DNA of 34,036 nt from Streptomyces sp. OfavH-34-F (GCF_022347745.1 NZ_JAKRGC010000030.1:1-34036); one strand, 5' to 3'. Counted from the first letter of the stretch, positions 7,995 through 21,200 are shown. Notes: generated from the sequence alone by a model not told the origin. Numbers and translations: made by a program.

Positions 7995-8282
7995 GTGACG
8001 GACGCCGTGGGCTCCATCGACAAGCCTGATGCCGAGGACGAGGCGCCCGAGTCGAAGAAGAAGACCCGGAAGGGCGGAAAGCGCGGAAAGAAGGGCCCGC
8101 TGGGCCGTCTCGCGCTCTTCTACCGCCAGATCGTCGCCGAGCTTCGCAAGGTCGTCTGGCCGACGCGCAACGAGCTGTCGACGTACGCCACCGTGGTGAT
8201 CGTGTTCGTCGTCGTCATGATCGGCCTCGTGACCGTGATTGACTTCGGGTTCGCGCGGGTCATCAAGTACGTCTTCGGCTGA
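7995..8282 (+). CDS. secE: Preprotein translocase subunit SecE
   Basis: A 95-residue membrane protein that clamps the SecY channel. The first 35 residues are charged ([14 protein letters not shown], then a Lys/Arg/Gly-rich stretch). Then comes the amphipathic helix with the conserved [11 protein letters not shown], and one transmembrane helix of about 23 residues ([19 protein letters not shown]). This single-helix form is the usual actinobacterial length. GTG 7995 has an AGGTGAG site just upstream. nusG follows after 71 bases. Confidence 0.95.
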   Translation: MTDAVGSIDKPDAEDEAPESKKKTRKGGKRGKKGPLGRLALFYRQIVAELRKVVWPTRNELSTYATVVIVFVVVMIGLVTVIDFGFARVIKYVFG

Positions 8283-8292
8283 TCCACGCGAA

Positions 8293-8314
8293 GGGCGCCT
8301 GCTGGGCGCCCCTT
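8293..8314 (+). terminator. Hairpin between secE and nusG
   Basis: GGGCGCC (8293-8299) pairs with GGCGCCC (8305-8311) around TGCTG, followed by CTTTCG. It is short and probably a weak terminator or attenuator, since nusG follows with its own ribosome site and no clear promoter. Confidence 0.45.
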
Positions 8315-8353
8315 TCGCATGTACCACCCATTTGTATCCAGGAAGAAGCCACC

Positions 8354-9187
8354 GTGTCTGACCCGAACCTGAACGACGCCGGCGAGCCGACGGCGGGCAC
8401 CTTCGAGTCCGCCGAGAACGAGCTCGACATCGTCGAGGCGGCGGACGCCGAGGAGTCGGACCGGGCCGAGGCCGCCGACACCGACATCGACGAGGCCGCC
8501 GAGGAGAGCGCGGACGCCGAGCAGAGCGCGGACGCCGCCGACGAGGAGGAGGCCGAGCCGGCCGAGCCCGTCGACCCGGTGACCGCCCTGCGCGAGGAGC
8601 TTCGCGGACTGCCGGGCGAGTGGTACGTCATCCACACGTACGCCGGTTACGAGAAGCGTGTGAAGGCCAACCTGGAGCAGCGCGCCGTCTCGCTGAACGT
8701 GGAGGAGTTCATCTATCAGGCCGAGGTGCCTGAGGAGGAAATCGTCCAGATCAAGAACGGCGAGCGCAAGAACGTCCGTCAGAACAAGCTGCCCGGCTAC
8801 GTGCTGGTGCGCATGGACCTGACGAACGAGTCCTGGGGCGTCGTCCGCAACACCCCCGGCGTCACCGGCTTCGTGGGCAACGCCTACGACCCGTACCCGC
8901 TGACCCTGGACGAGATCGTCAAGATGCTCGCCCCGGAGGCCGAGGAGAAGGCCGCCCGCGAGGCCGCCGAGGCCGAGGGCAAGCCGGCTCCGGCCCGCAA
9001 GGTCGAGGTCCAGGTGCTGGACTTCGAGGTCGGCGACTCCGTCACCGTCACCGACGGCCCGTTCGCGACGCTGCAGGCGACGATCAACGAGATCAACGCC
9101 GACTCGAAGAAGGTCAAGGGCCTCGTCGAGATCTTCGGTCGCGAGACCCCGGTCGAGCTCAGCTTCGACCAGATCCAGAAGAACTGA
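8354..9187 (+). CDS. nusG: Transcription elongation/antitermination factor NusG
   Basis: A 277-residue transcription factor that binds RNA polymerase and links it to ribosomes or Rho. The first 80 residues are an acidic low-complexity extension rich in Glu, Asp and Ala, as in other actinobacterial NusG. The NGN domain begins at [19 protein letters not shown], with [11 protein letters not shown] and [10 protein letters not shown] further on. The C-terminal KOW domain reads [19 protein letters not shown], ending in [13 protein letters not shown] 8354 follows AGGAAG. A strong terminator follows, so nusG ends the secE-nusG transcript. Confidence 0.96.
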   Translation: MSDPNLNDAGEPTAGTFESAENELDIVEAADAEESDRAEAADTDIDEAAEESADAEQSADAADEEEAEPAEPVDPVTALREELRGLPGEWYVIHTYAGYEKRVKANLEQRAVSLNVEEFIYQAEVPEEEIVQIKNGERKNVRQNKLPGYVLVRMDLTNESWGVVRNTPGVTGFVGNAYDPYPLTLDEIVKMLAPEAEEKAAREAAEAEGKPAPARKVEVQVLDFEVGDSVTVTDGPFATLQATINEINADSKKVKGLVEIFGRETPVELSFDQIQKN

Positions 9188-9217
9188 GCATTCCGCCCGC
9201 TTCTGGACACATGCCTA

Positions 9218-9267
9218 CCGAGCAGGTCAGACAGGCTGTCTAAGCCGGTCTGACCTGCTTGGTTTTT
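9218..9267 (+). terminator. Strong intrinsic terminator after nusG
   Basis: AGCAGGTCAGAC (9221-9232) pairs with GTCTGACCTGCT (9248-9259), extended outward by CCG/TGG and inward by GGCT/AGCC, then TTTTT at 9263-9267. It is one of the few classical T-run terminators in the window. Confidence 0.9.
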
Positions 9268-9293
9268 GGTCGCGCAGCTATACCCGTTATCGT
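9266..9293 (+). promoter_or_regulatory. Candidate promoter of rplK-rplA
   Basis: TTGGTC (9266-9271) and TATCGT (9288-9293), 16 bases apart, directly after the nusG terminator. A promoter is needed here because of that terminator. The leader up to 9362 holds a tandem CCGGATGA repeat (9312-9319, 9320-9327) that could take part in L1 autoregulation, but this is speculative. Confidence 0.4.
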
Positions 9294-9362
9294 TGTGCGG
9301 TATGCCTGCATCCGGATGACCGGATGAAGGCGAAAACTCTCACTAGGACCCGGAGAGAGCAC

Positions 9363-9797
9363 ATGCCTCCCAAGAAGAAGAAGGTCACGGGGCTGATCAA
9401 GCTCCAGATCAACGCCGGTGCGGCCAACCCGGCCCCGCCGGTCGGCCCCGCGCTGGGTCAGCACGGCGTCAACATCATGGAGTTCTGCAAGGCCTACAAC
9501 GCCGCGACCGAGTCGCAGCGTGGCATGGTCGTGCCGGTGGAGATCACGGTCTACGAGGACCGCTCCTTCACCTTCATCACCAAGACTCCGCCGGCCGCCA
9601 AGCTGATCCTCAAGGCTGCGGGTGTGGAGAAGGGCTCCGGCGAGCCGCACAAGACCAAGGTCGCCAAGCTGACGGCCGCCCAGGTCCGCGAGATCGCCAC
9701 GACGAAGCTCCCCGACCTGAACGCCAACGACCTCGACGCCGCGTCGAAGATCATCGAAGGCACCGCCCGCTCCATGGGCATCACGGTCGAAGGCTGA
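9363..9797 (+). CDS. rplK: 50S ribosomal protein L11
   Basis: 144 residues, the usual L11 length. It binds the GTPase-associated region of 23S rRNA and is needed for the stringent response via RelA and as part of the thiostrepton site. The N-terminal domain has [23 protein letters not shown] (positions 11-33) with the conserved Pro residues near the thiostrepton contact. The C-terminal RNA-binding domain ends in [11 protein letters not shown] 9363 follows GGAGAG. An earlier in-frame ATG (9324) would add 13 residues unlike the family. Confidence 0.97.
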   Translation: MPPKKKKVTGLIKLQINAGAANPAPPVGPALGQHGVNIMEFCKAYNAATESQRGMVVPVEITVYEDRSFTFITKTPPAAKLILKAAGVEKGSGEPHKTKVAKLTAAQVREIATTKLPDLNANDLDAASKIIEGTARSMGITVEG

Positions 9798-9877
9798 ATC
9801 AGCCCCACCCCCTCAGTGGCAGGACCAAGCGCTGGTCCGCACCACGACTCCACACTCTGAAACCATCAGGAGTAGAA

Positions 9878-10600
9878 GTGAAGCGCAGCAAGAACCTCCG
9901 CGCTGCGGACGCCAAGATCGACCGGGAGCGCCTCTACGCCCCGCTCGAGGCCGTCCGCCTCGCCAAGGAGACCGCCACCACGAAGTTCGACGGCACCGTC
10001 GAGGTCGCCTTCCGCCTGGGTGTCGACCCGCGCAAGGCCGACCAGATGGTCCGCGGCACCGTGAACCTCCCGCACGGCACCGGCAAGACCGCCCGGGTCC
10101 TGGTCTTCGCGACCGGTGACCGTGCTGCGGCCGCGGAAGCCGCCGGAGCCGACATCGTCGGCGCCGACGAGCTGATCGACGAGGTGGCGAAGGGCCGTCT
10201 GGACTTCGACGCCGTCGTCGCCACCCCGGACCTCATGGGCAAGGTCGGCCGCCTCGGCCGCGTGCTCGGTCCGCGTGGTCTGATGCCGAACCCGAAGACC
10301 GGCACCGTCACCCCCGATGTCGCCAAGGCTGTCACCGACATCAAGGGCGGCAAGATCGAGTTCCGTGTCGACAAGCACGCGAACCTGCACTTCATCATCG
10401 GCAAGGTCTCCTTCGACGACACCAAGCTGGTCGAGAACTACGCGGCCGCGCTGGAGGAGGTCCTCCGTCTGAAGCCGTCCGCCGCGAAGGGCCGCTACGT
10501 CAAGAAGGCCGCCCTGGCCACCACCATGGGCCCCGGCATCCCGCTGGACCCCAACCGCACCCGTAACCTCCTCGTCGAGGAGGACCCGGCCGCCGTCTGA
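9878..10600 (+). CDS. rplA: 50S ribosomal protein L1
   Basis: 240 residues. L1 forms the mobile stalk next to the ribosomal E site and in many bacteria represses its own rplK-rplA mRNA. Diagnostic segments are [10 protein letters not shown], the PHGTGK loop, and [18 protein letters not shown] 9878 follows AGGAG. It is 80 bases after rplK and cotranscribed with it; a strong terminator follows. Confidence 0.97.
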   Translation: MKRSKNLRAADAKIDRERLYAPLEAVRLAKETATTKFDGTVEVAFRLGVDPRKADQMVRGTVNLPHGTGKTARVLVFATGDRAAAAEAAGADIVGADELIDEVAKGRLDFDAVVATPDLMGKVGRLGRVLGPRGLMPNPKTGTVTPDVAKAVTDIKGGKIEFRVDKHANLHFIIGKVSFDDTKLVENYAAALEEVLRLKPSAAKGRYVKKAALATTMGPGIPLDPNRTRNLLVEEDPAAV

Positions 10601-10640
10601 GCCTCCGCGCTCGTACGACCGTCGCGTCACGTGTGACATG

Positions 10641-10679
10641 GGACGGGCCCCGCAACCTTTCGAGGTGCGGGGCTCGTCC
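10641..10679 (+). terminator. Terminator after rplA
   Basis: A stem of about 17 bp: the outer arm GGACGGGCCCCGC pairs with GCGGGGCTCGTCC with one G-T wobble; then a single bulged A and ACCT/AGGT around a TTCG tetraloop (10659-10662). Confidence 0.85.
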
Positions 10680-10757
10680 TCATTCGTACGTGGACATGAT
10701 TGTCGGAGCCCCGCGCTAGCGTGGGTGCCCGAGAGTCGAACGAGGGGTGGAACGCAG

Positions 10758-11684
10758 ATGCAGAGCAACACCGTAAGGCGCGTGGGCCTGGCCGTGGCCG
10801 TGGCGGCGGCGCTGACCTCCGTCGCCGCCTGTGGGGGCTCCGACGACGGCGGCACGAGCAAGGACGCGGGGAAGAAGAACGACCGCGGCAGCTCCGTGGT
10901 GAAGGTCGACCCGATCGCCGCGCTGGTCGCCGTGCAGAAGAAGACCGGTCAGGCGCAGTCGGCCCGCGTCGAGGGCGAGACCTCCATGGGCAGCATGATG
11001 ACCATGAAGCAGAAGGGCGTCATGGACTGGTCCGACGGCCTCACCGGCACCATGGAGATCTCGTACACCGGTGGTTCCATGGCCGACGCCATGAAGCAGG
11101 CCGGGGGCAGCGGGACCATGGAGGCCCGCTACTTCAAGGACGGGTACGCGGCCAACATGGGCGACGCGATGGCCCAGCAGACCGGCGGCAAGAACTGGAT
11201 CAGCTACAGCTACGACGACCTGGCCCAGCTGGCCGGCGCCTCGGGCGCGGTCCTGAAGGACCAGATGCAGAACAGCACGCCCGAGCAGGGGGTGAAGTCG
11301 CTGCTGGCCTCCGGTGACGTGAAGAAGGTCGGCCAGGAGGACGTCCGCGGCGTCAGCACCACGCACTACTCCGGCACGGTCGACGTCGCCGCCCTGACCT
11401 CCAAGAACAGCAAGCTCAGCGCCGATGAGCTCGACGCGCTCAAGAAGCAGCTGGCGGACGCCGGGATCACCACGGAGACCATCGACATCTGGGTCGACGA
11501 GAACGACCTGCTGGTGAAGAAGACCGAGCGCGGCGCGATGAAGACCGGCGAGCTGAACTCCACGGTCTACTACAGCGACTACGGCACCAAGGTCACGGTC
11601 GAGCGCCCGCCGGCCGCCCAGACCGTCGACTTCACCGAGCTGCTGAAGCAGCAGCAGGGAGCGGGTACCGGGGCGGCTTCCTGA
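10758..11684 (+). CDS. Secreted lipoprotein, LppX/LprAFG (DUF1396)-like
   Basis: A 308-residue predicted lipoprotein. Residues 1-24 are a lipoprotein signal with two Arg, a hydrophobic core, and lipobox V22-A-A-C25. A Gly/Ser/Asp-rich linker follows. The rest resembles the LolA-like fold of mycobacterial LppX/LprG: KTGQAQSARVEGETSM, then repeated Met/Gly-rich beta strands, DVRGVSTTHYSGTVD, and a final WVDENDLLVKKTE with YYSDYGTKVTVERPP. In mycobacteria such proteins carry lipids across the envelope; the cargo here is unknown. It has its own leader after the rplA terminator and lies between two ribosomal operons. Confidence 0.8.
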   Translation: MQSNTVRRVGLAVAVAAALTSVAACGGSDDGGTSKDAGKKNDRGSSVVKVDPIAALVAVQKKTGQAQSARVEGETSMGSMMTMKQKGVMDWSDGLTGTMEISYTGGSMADAMKQAGGSGTMEARYFKDGYAANMGDAMAQQTGGKNWISYSYDDLAQLAGASGAVLKDQMQNSTPEQGVKSLLASGDVKKVGQEDVRGVSTTHYSGTVDVAALTSKNSKLSADELDALKKQLADAGITTETIDIWVDENDLLVKKTERGAMKTGELNSTVYYSDYGTKVTVERPPAAQTVDFTELLKQQQGAGTGAAS

Positions 11685-11758
11685 CCCCCGTTCCCCGACC
11701 GCGCTGTCCCGGTTCCGGCCCGTTCAAACCTCTCGGGCCTGTCCGGGGCCGGGCGGAT

Positions 11759-11788
11759 TTGCCCGGCGCGACCCCGGTCGCGTACTCT
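11759..11788 (+). promoter_or_regulatory. Promoter of rplJ-rplL
   Basis: TTGCCC (11759-11764) and TACTCT (11783-11788) with an 18-base spacer give a good principal-sigma promoter. Transcription should start near 11795, giving a 5' leader of about 205 bases. Confidence 0.65.
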
Positions 11789-11794
11789 TTCGCA

Positions 11795-11943
11795 GAAGCC
11801 AAAGACCGCTGGTCGTTGTCCTGAATCCGCGAGGATTCGGCAACCGAAGGCTCCGTTGATGCGGACGACCTGCGCAGGTGACTGTGGAAAGCTCCCGGAC
11901 TTCGTTTCGGTCGAGCTACGCCCTGGCGCCTGCGCCGGGGCGT
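11795..11943 (+). promoter_or_regulatory. Ribosomal protein L10 leader
   Basis: The leader between the promoter and rplJ has the features I know from the L10 leader family: a first helix around AGACCGCTGGTCGTTG, the GAATCC/GGATTC hairpin with GCAACCGAAGGCTCCG, and a kink-turn-like segment. The L10(L12)4 complex is expected to bind here and repress rplJ-rplL. The identification is by recollection of the family, not by a covariance search. The rest of 11685-11999 contains nothing else I can name. Confidence 0.65.
11918..11943 (+). terminator. Attenuator-like hairpin in the L10 leader
   Basis: ACGCCCTGGCG (11918-11928) pairs with CGCCGGGGCGT (11933-11943), 11 bp with one T-G wobble and a CCTG loop, followed by TTCGTCTTTCC. 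It lies 57 bases before rplJ and could end transcription when L10 is in excess. Confidence 0.6.
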
Positions 11944-11999
11944 TTCGTCTTTCCGGGTCCTTTTGAGCGGTCCTCATCACCCGGAAGGAGGCCGACGCT

Positions 12000-12557
12000 A
12001 TGGCAAGGCCCGACAAGGCTGCTGCGGTAGCCGAGCTCGCGGACCAGTTCCGCAGCTCGAACGCCGCCGTGCTGACCGAGTACCGGGGTCTCACCGTGGC
12101 TCAGCTCAAGCAGCTGCGCCGTTCGCTCGGTGAGAACGCCCAGTACGCCGTGGTGAAGAACACGCTGACCAAGATTGCGGCCAACGAGGCCGGGATCAAC
12201 GCGCTCGACGACCTGTTCGCGGGTCCGACGGCGGTTGCCTTCGTCACCGGTGACCCGGTGGAGTCGGCGAAGGGTCTTCGTGACTTCGCCAAGGAGAATC
12301 CGAACCTCATCATCAAGGGCGGTGTCCTTGACGGCAAGGCGCTGTCCGCCGATGAGATCAAGCAGCTCGCGGACCTCGAGTCCCGCGAGGTTCTGCTCGC
12401 CAAGCTGGCCGGTGCCATGAAGGGCAAGCAGACGCAGACTGCGCAGCTCTTCCAGGCGCTGCCGTCGAAGTTCGTCCGCACCGCGGAAGCGCTTCGCGTC
12501 AAGCTGGAGGAGCAGGGCGGTGCCGGTACGCCGGCTCCCGCCGAGGCCGCCGAGTAA
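12000..12557 (+). CDS. rplJ: 50S ribosomal protein L10
   Basis: 185 residues. L10 anchors the L7/L12 dimers to the ribosome. The N-terminal rRNA-binding domain has [24 protein letters not shown] and the GPTAVAF segment. The C-terminal helix that binds L7/L12 is [11 protein letters not shown] followed by an Ala/Pro-rich tail. ATG 12000 follows AAGGAGG. Next gene rplL starts 84 bases later. Confidence 0.97.
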   Translation: MARPDKAAAVAELADQFRSSNAAVLTEYRGLTVAQLKQLRRSLGENAQYAVVKNTLTKIAANEAGINALDDLFAGPTAVAFVTGDPVESAKGLRDFAKENPNLIIKGGVLDGKALSADEIKQLADLESREVLLAKLAGAMKGKQTQTAQLFQALPSKFVRTAEALRVKLEEQGGAGTPAPAEAAE

Positions 12558-12641
12558 TCACGCTCAGCGGTCCAGCGGGCACCGTGTACGCCCGCCGACA
12601 CATACATCCGGCACCTGCCGAATAGTGGAAGGACGCCTGTC

Positions 12642-13028
12642 ATGGCGAAGCTGTCCCAGGACGAACTGCTTGCCCAGTTCGAGGAGCTCACCCTCATCGA
12701 GCTCGCCGCCTTCGTGAAGGCCTTCGAGGAGAAGTTCGAGGTCACCGCCGCCGCGGCCGTCGCCGTTGCCGCCGGTCCGGCCCAGGGTGGCGGCGACGCC
12801 GCCGCCGTTGAGGAGAAGGACGAGTTCGACGTCATCCTCACCGCCGCCGGTGACAAGAAGATCCAGGTCATCAAGGTCGTGCGTGAGCTGACCTCCCTCG
12901 GCCTGAAGGAGGCCAAGGACCTCGTCGACGGCGCCCCGAAGCCCGTCCTCGAGAAGGTCGCGAAGGACGCCGCCGACAAGGCCGCCGAGTCCCTCAAGGG
13001 CGCCGGCGCCTCCGTCGAGGTCAAGTGA
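12642..13028 (+). CDS. rplL: 50S ribosomal protein L7/L12
   Basis: 128 residues. It forms the ribosomal stalk that recruits elongation and initiation GTPases. The N-terminal dimerisation domain ([19 protein letters not shown]), an Ala/Gly hinge (residues 38-55), and the C-terminal domain with [20 protein letters not shown] are complete. ATG 12642 follows GGAAGGA. Confidence 0.97.
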   Translation: MAKLSQDELLAQFEELTLIELAAFVKAFEEKFEVTAAAAVAVAAGPAQGGGDAAAVEEKDEFDVILTAAGDKKIQVIKVVRELTSLGLKEAKDLVDGAPKPVLEKVAKDAADKAAESLKGAGASVEVK

Positions 13029-13086
13029 CCCTGCGAGTCCTCTGACTCCTCAGGACCCCGTGCCGCGAGGCGCGGACGTCACATCG

Positions 13087-13122
13087 CGAAAGGCGATCAC
13101 CCGTTCGGGTGGTCGCCTTTCG
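13087..13122 (+). terminator. Strong terminator between rplL and rpoB
   Basis: CGAAAGGCGATCACCC (13087-13102) pairs with GGGTGGTCGCCTTTCG (13107-13122), 16 bp with one wobble and a GTTC loop. It implies that rpoB relies largely on its own promoters. Confidence 0.85.
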
Positions 13123-13142
13123 GCGTACCGGCGGAGGGTGCC

Positions 13143-13170
13143 TTGCCCTTCCCACGTTGACGAGTATGGT
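13143..13170 (+). promoter_or_regulatory. Candidate upstream rpoB promoter A
   Basis: TTGCCC (13143-13148) and TATGGT (13165-13170), 16 bases apart. It is the first promoter-like pair after the rplL terminator and about 450 bases before rpoB. Confidence 0.4.
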
Positions 13171-13261
13171 GATCTTCGCCGTGCCCTTCACACGGGGCAC
13201 ACGGGCGCCGTCGAGGGGCGGTGTCCGCGGGGGCCCGGGGGCCGGTCGGGCCGAGGGGGCC

Positions 13262-13290
13262 TTGACGAACCGCACGCGGCGCGCAATTCT
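13262..13290 (+). promoter_or_regulatory. Candidate upstream rpoB promoter B
   Basis: TTGACG (13262-13267) and AATTCT (13285-13290), 17 bases apart. The -35 is good and the -10 poor. Confidence 0.3.
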
Positions 13291-13389
13291 CAAGGCGCTG
13301 CGCCGAATCGATCCGAATCCGAGGCATGGATCGGCGGCGGAGCGGGAAGTAAACAGGAGCGCACCCCGCGCAGGGCTTGGACATAGGTG

Positions 13390-13464
13390 TTGAGAACAGC
13401 TGGTGAGCGATACGTGGGTCTTTGAGAACCCCGACTGGACATCAGTGTGCCGCTTGGCTACACT
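13390..13464 (+). promoter_or_regulatory. rpoB promoter C with upstream direct repeats
   Basis: TGGACA (13436-13441) and TACACT (13459-13464) with a 17-base spacer are the best promoter match in this 600-base region. Two identical TTGAGAAC octamers at 13390-13397 and 13422-13429 are 32 bases (about three helical turns) apart, the second ending just before the -35 box. The segment TTTGAGAAC...CAGTGTGC also recalls the leader of Streptomyces rRNA operons, so it could instead act in RNA. Between the boxes and the start at 13627 I see no other element. Confidence 0.55.
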
Positions 13465-13626
13465 GACCCTTTGCGCTGCCTGTTAGCTGCCTCCTGCCCG
13501 TCACCAGGGGCATACCCATCTTGTGCACCGTGGACCGAACCATCCCTGACCAGGGATATCTGCCCACATGTCCAATCTGGGACCGGTACGCGCGTAGTGA
13601 GTCCGAGCCCTCGGAAGGACCCCCTC

Positions 13627-16600
13627 TTGGCCGCCTCGCGCAACGCCTCGACCGCGAATACGAACAACGGCGCCAGCACCGCCCCGCTGCGCATCTCTTT
13701 TGCAAAGATCAAGGAGCCCCTCGAGGTTCCGAACCTCCTCGCGCTGCAGACCGAGAGCTTTGACTGGCTCCTCGGCAACGCCGCCTGGAAGGCTCGCGTC
13801 GAGGCTGCTCTGGACAGTGGACAAGACGTCCCCACCAAGTCCGGCCTCGAGGAGATCTTCGAGGAGATCTCCCCCATCGAGGACTTCTCCGGGTCGATGT
13901 CGCTCACGTTCCGCGACCACCGCTTCGAGCCCCCGAAGAACTCGATCGACGAGTGCAAGGAGCGCGACTTCACGTACGCCGCCCCGCTCTTCGTCACCGC
14001 CGAGTTCACCAACAACGAGACCGGCGAGATCAAGTCCCAGACGGTCTTCATGGGCGACTTCCCGCTCATGACCAACAAGGGCACCTTCGTCATCAACGGC
14101 ACCGAGCGTGTCGTCGTGTCGCAGCTGGTCCGCTCGCCGGGTGTCTACTTCGACTCCTCGATCGACAAGACGTCCGACAAGGACATCTTCTCCGCCAAGA
14201 TCATCCCCTCCCGGGGTGCCTGGCTGGAGATGGAGATCGACAAGCGCGACATGGTCGGTGTCCGCATCGACCGCAAGCGCAAGCAGTCCGTCACCGTCCT
14301 CCTGAAGGCGCTCGGCTGGACCACCGAGCAGATCCTGGAGGAGTTCGGCGAGTACGAGTCCATGCGCGCCACCCTGGAGAAGGACCACACCCAGGGCCAG
14401 GACGACGCGCTGCTCGACATCTACCGCAAGCTCCGCCCGGGCGAGCCGCCCACCCGCGAGGCCGCGCAGACGCTGCTCGAGAACCTCTACTTCAACCCGA
14501 AGCGCTACGACCTCGCGAAGGTCGGCCGCTACAAGGTGAACAAGAAGCTCGGCGCCGACGAGCCGCTGGACGCCGGCGTGCTCACCACCGACGACGTCAT
14601 CGCGACCATCAAGTACCTGGTCAAGCTGCACGCCGGTGAGACCGAGACGGTGGGCGAGTCCGGCCGCACGATCGTCGTCGAGACCGACGACATCGACCAC
14701 TTCGGCAACCGCCGCCTGCGCAACGTCGGCGAGCTGATCCAGAACCAGGTCCGTACGGGTCTCGCCCGTATGGAGCGCGTCGTGCGCGAGCGCATGACGA
14801 CCCAGGACGTCGAGGCGATCACGCCGCAGACCCTGATCAACATCCGGCCGGTCGTCGCCTCCATCAAGGAGTTCTTCGGCACCAGCCAGCTGTCGCAGTT
14901 CATGGACCAGAACAACCCGCTGTCGGGGCTCACCCACAAGCGCCGTCTGTCGGCGCTCGGCCCGGGTGGTCTCTCCCGTGAGCGGGCCGGCTTCGAGGTC
15001 CGAGACGTGCACCCGTCCCACTACGGACGCATGTGCCCGATCGAGACCCCCGAAGGCCCGAACATCGGTCTGATCGGTTCGCTCGCCTCGTACGGCCGCG
15101 TCAACGCGTTCGGCTTCATCGAGACCCCGTACCGCAAGGTCGTCGACGGCCAGGTCACCGACGAGGTCGACTACATCACCGCCGACGAGGAAGACCGTTT
15201 CGTCATCGCCCAGGCGAACGCGACGCTCTCCGACGAGCTGCGCTTCACCGAGCCCCGCGTGCTGGTCCGCCGCCGCGGCGGCGAGGTCGACTACGTCCCC
15301 AGCGACGAGGTCGACTACATGGACGTCTCGCCGCGCCAGATGGTGTCCGTCGCCACCGCGATGATCCCCTTCCTGGAGCACGACGACGCCAACCGTGCCC
15401 TCATGGGCGCGAACATGATGCGCCAGGCCGTGCCCCTCATCAAGTCCGAGGCGCCCCTCGTGGGCACCGGCATGGAGTACCGCTGCGCCACCGACGCCGG
15501 CGACGTGCTCAAGGCCGAGAAGGACGGTGTGGTCCAGGAGGTCTCCGCGGACTACATCACCGTGACGAACGACGACGGCACGTACACCACGTACCGCATC
15601 GCCAAGTTCATGCGCTCCAACCAGGGCACCTCGGTCAACCAGAAGGTCGTCGTCTCCGAGGGCGACCGGGTCATCGAGGGCCAGGTCCTCGCCGACGGTC
15701 CGGCCACCGAGCACGGTGAGATGGCGCTCGGCAAGAACCTCCTCGTGGCGTTCATGCCGTGGGAGGGCCACAACTACGAGGACGCGATCATCCTGTCGCA
15801 GCGCCTCGTGCAGGACGACGTCCTCTCCTCGATCCACATCGAGGAGCACGAGGTCGACGCCCGTGACACCAAGCTCGGCCCCGAGGAGATCACCCGGGAC
15901 ATCCCGAACGTCTCCGAGGAGGTCCTCGCCGACCTCGACGAGCGCGGCATCATCCGCATCGGTGCCGAGGTCGTCGCCGGCGACATCCTCGTCGGCAAGG
16001 TCACGCCCAAGGGTGAGACCGAGCTGACCCCCGAGGAGCGCCTGCTCCGCGCGATCTTCGGTGAGAAGGCGCGCGAGGTCCGCGACACCTCGCTCAAGGT
16101 CCCGCACGGCGAGATCGGCAAGGTCATCGGCGTCCGCGTCTTCGACCGCGAAGAGGGCGACGAGCTGCCGCCGGGCGTGAACCAGCTGGTCCGCGTCTAC
16201 GTGGCGCAGAAGCGCAAGATCACCGACGGTGACAAGCTCGCCGGCCGTCACGGCAACAAGGGCGTCATCTCGAAGATCCTGCCGATCGAGGACATGCCGT
16301 TCCTGGAGGACGGCACCCCGGTCGACATCATCCTCAACCCGCTGGGTGTTCCTTCCCGAATGAACCCCGGACAGGTTCTGGAGATCCACCTCGGCTGGCT
16401 CGCCAGCCGCGGCTGGGACGTCTCCGGCCTCGGTGACGAGTGGGCCAAGCGCCTGCAGGCCATCGGCGCCGACCAGGTCGCCCCCGGCACCAACGTCGCC
16501 ACGCCCGTCTTCGACGGTGCGCGCGAGGACGAGATCTCGGGTCTCTTCGAGGCCACGATCCCGAACCGCGACGGCATGCGGCTGGTGCAGCCCTCCGGCA

Positions 16601-17112
16601 AGGCCAAGCTGTTCGACGGCCGCTCCGGCGAGCCGTTCCCGGACCCGGTCTCGGTCGGCTACATGTACATCCTGAAGCTGCACCACCTGGTCGACGACAA
16701 GCTCCACGCCCGTTCGACCGGCCCGTACTCCATGATCACGCAGCAGCCGCTGGGTGGTAAGGCGCAGTTCGGTGGCCAGCGCTTCGGTGAGATGGAGGTG
16801 TGGGCCCTCGAGGCCTACGGTGCGGCGTACGCCCTCCAGGAACTGCTGACGATCAAGTCCGACGACGTCACCGGCCGCGTGAAGGTCTACGAGGCCATCG
16901 TCAAGGGCGAGAACATCCCCGAGCCGGGCATTCCCGAGTCCTTCAAGGTGCTCATCAAGGAAATGCAGTCGCTCTGCCTCAACGTGGAGGTGCTGTCCTC
17001 GGACGGCATGTCCATCGAGATGCGCGACACGGACGAGGACGTCTTCCGCGCGGCGGAGGAGCTCGGTATCGACCTGTCCCGGCGCGAGCCGAGCAGCGTC
17101 GAAGAGGTCTGA
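13627..17112 (+). CDS. rpoB: DNA-directed RNA polymerase beta subunit
   Basis: 1161 residues, catalytic beta subunit of RNA polymerase. I chose TTG 13627 because a GGAAGGA site ends eight bases before it and the product (MAASRNAST...) matches the Streptomyces N-terminus as I recall it; a GTG ten codons earlier has no ribosome site and would place this one inside the coding region. The rifampicin pocket is intact: [26 protein letters not shown], with Asp427, His437 and Ser442 (E. coli 516, 526, 531) all wild type, so rifampicin sensitivity is predicted. Other signatures: [24 protein letters not shown] and the C-terminal [20 protein letters not shown]. rpoC follows after 130 bases. Confidence 0.97.
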   Translation: MAASRNASTANTNNGASTAPLRISFAKIKEPLEVPNLLALQTESFDWLLGNAAWKARVEAALDSGQDVPTKSGLEEIFEEISPIEDFSGSMSLTFRDHRFEPPKNSIDECKERDFTYAAPLFVTAEFTNNETGEIKSQTVFMGDFPLMTNKGTFVINGTERVVVSQLVRSPGVYFDSSIDKTSDKDIFSAKIIPSRGAWLEMEIDKRDMVGVRIDRKRKQSVTVLLKALGWTTEQILEEFGEYESMRATLEKDHTQGQDDALLDIYRKLRPGEPPTREAAQTLLENLYFNPKRYDLAKVGRYKVNKKLGADEPLDAGVLTTDDVIATIKYLVKLHAGETETVGESGRTIVVETDDIDHFGNRRLRNVGELIQNQVRTGLARMERVVRERMTTQDVEAITPQTLINIRPVVASIKEFFGTSQLSQFMDQNNPLSGLTHKRRLSALGPGGLSRERAGFEVRDVHPSHYGRMCPIETPEGPNIGLIGSLASYGRVNAFGFIETPYRKVVDGQVTDEVDYITADEEDRFVIAQANATLSDELRFTEPRVLVRRRGGEVDYVPSDEVDYMDVSPRQMVSVATAMIPFLEHDDANRALMGANMMRQAVPLIKSEAPLVGTGMEYRCATDAGDVLKAEKDGVVQEVSADYITVTNDDGTYTTYRIAKFMRSNQGTSVNQKVVVSEGDRVIEGQVLADGPATEHGEMALGKNLLVAFMPWEGHNYEDAIILSQRLVQDDVLSSIHIEEHEVDARDTKLGPEEITRDIPNVSEEVLADLDERGIIRIGAEVVAGDILVGKVTPKGETELTPEERLLRAIFGEKAREVRDTSLKVPHGEIGKVIGVRVFDREEGDELPPGVNQLVRVYVAQKRKITDGDKLAGRHGNKGVISKILPIEDMPFLEDGTPVDIILNPLGVPSRMNPGQVLEIHLGWLASRGWDVSGLGDEWAKRLQAIGADQVAPGTNVATPVFDGAREDEISGLFEATIPNRDGMRLVQPSGKAKLFDGRSGEPFPDPVSVGYMYILKLHHLVDDKLHARSTGPYSMITQQPLGGKAQFGGQRFGEMEVWALEAYGAAYALQELLTIKSDDVTGRVKVYEAIVKGENIPEPGIPESFKVLIKEMQSLCLNVEVLSSDGMSIEMRDTDEDVFRAAEELGIDLSRREPSSVEEV

Positions 17113-17119
17113 CGGGTTG

Positions 17120-17148
17120 GCCGGCCGGATCTCCGTGATCCGGCCGGC
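17120..17148 (+). other. Hairpin between rpoB and rpoC
   Basis: GCCGGCCGGATC (17120-17131) pairs perfectly with GATCCGGCCGGC (17137-17148). Two smaller hairpins follow: CTCGC/GCGAG (17193-17207) and GGGGG/CCCCC (17207-17222). Because rpoBC must be cotranscribed and no promoter is seen, this is probably an RNA processing or stability element, not a full terminator. Confidence 0.6.
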
Positions 17149-17242
17149 TCTCCCCGGACCCGTTCAGACCATTGCTGAAGTGCCCCGATTCACTCGCGTG
17201 AAGCGAGGGGGCTCGAACCCCCGAAAGAGGGATTGACGACAA

Positions 17243-21142
<3,900 letters not shown>

Positions 21143-21160
21143 GCGAGTCGCCTGATCCGC

Positions 21161-21200
21161 CCGGAGGGCGGTCACCCCACCCGGGGTGGCCGCCCTCCGG
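21161..21200 (+). terminator. Strong terminator after rpoC
   Basis: An 18-bp stem: CCGGAGGGCGGTCACCCC (21161-21178) with GGGGTGGCCGCCCTCCGG (21183-21200), one T-G wobble and an ACCC loop. There is no T run. Confidence 0.88.

Noticed and set aside
10700..10722. TTGTCG and TAGCGT boxes before the lipoprotein gene
   Set aside because: The spacer is only 11 bases and the alternative TGGACA gives 20; neither is acceptable for the principal sigma factor.
13501..16707. A 1068-codon open frame antisense to rpoB
   Set aside because: Same cause; it also runs through the rpoB start region without any ribosome site or family match.
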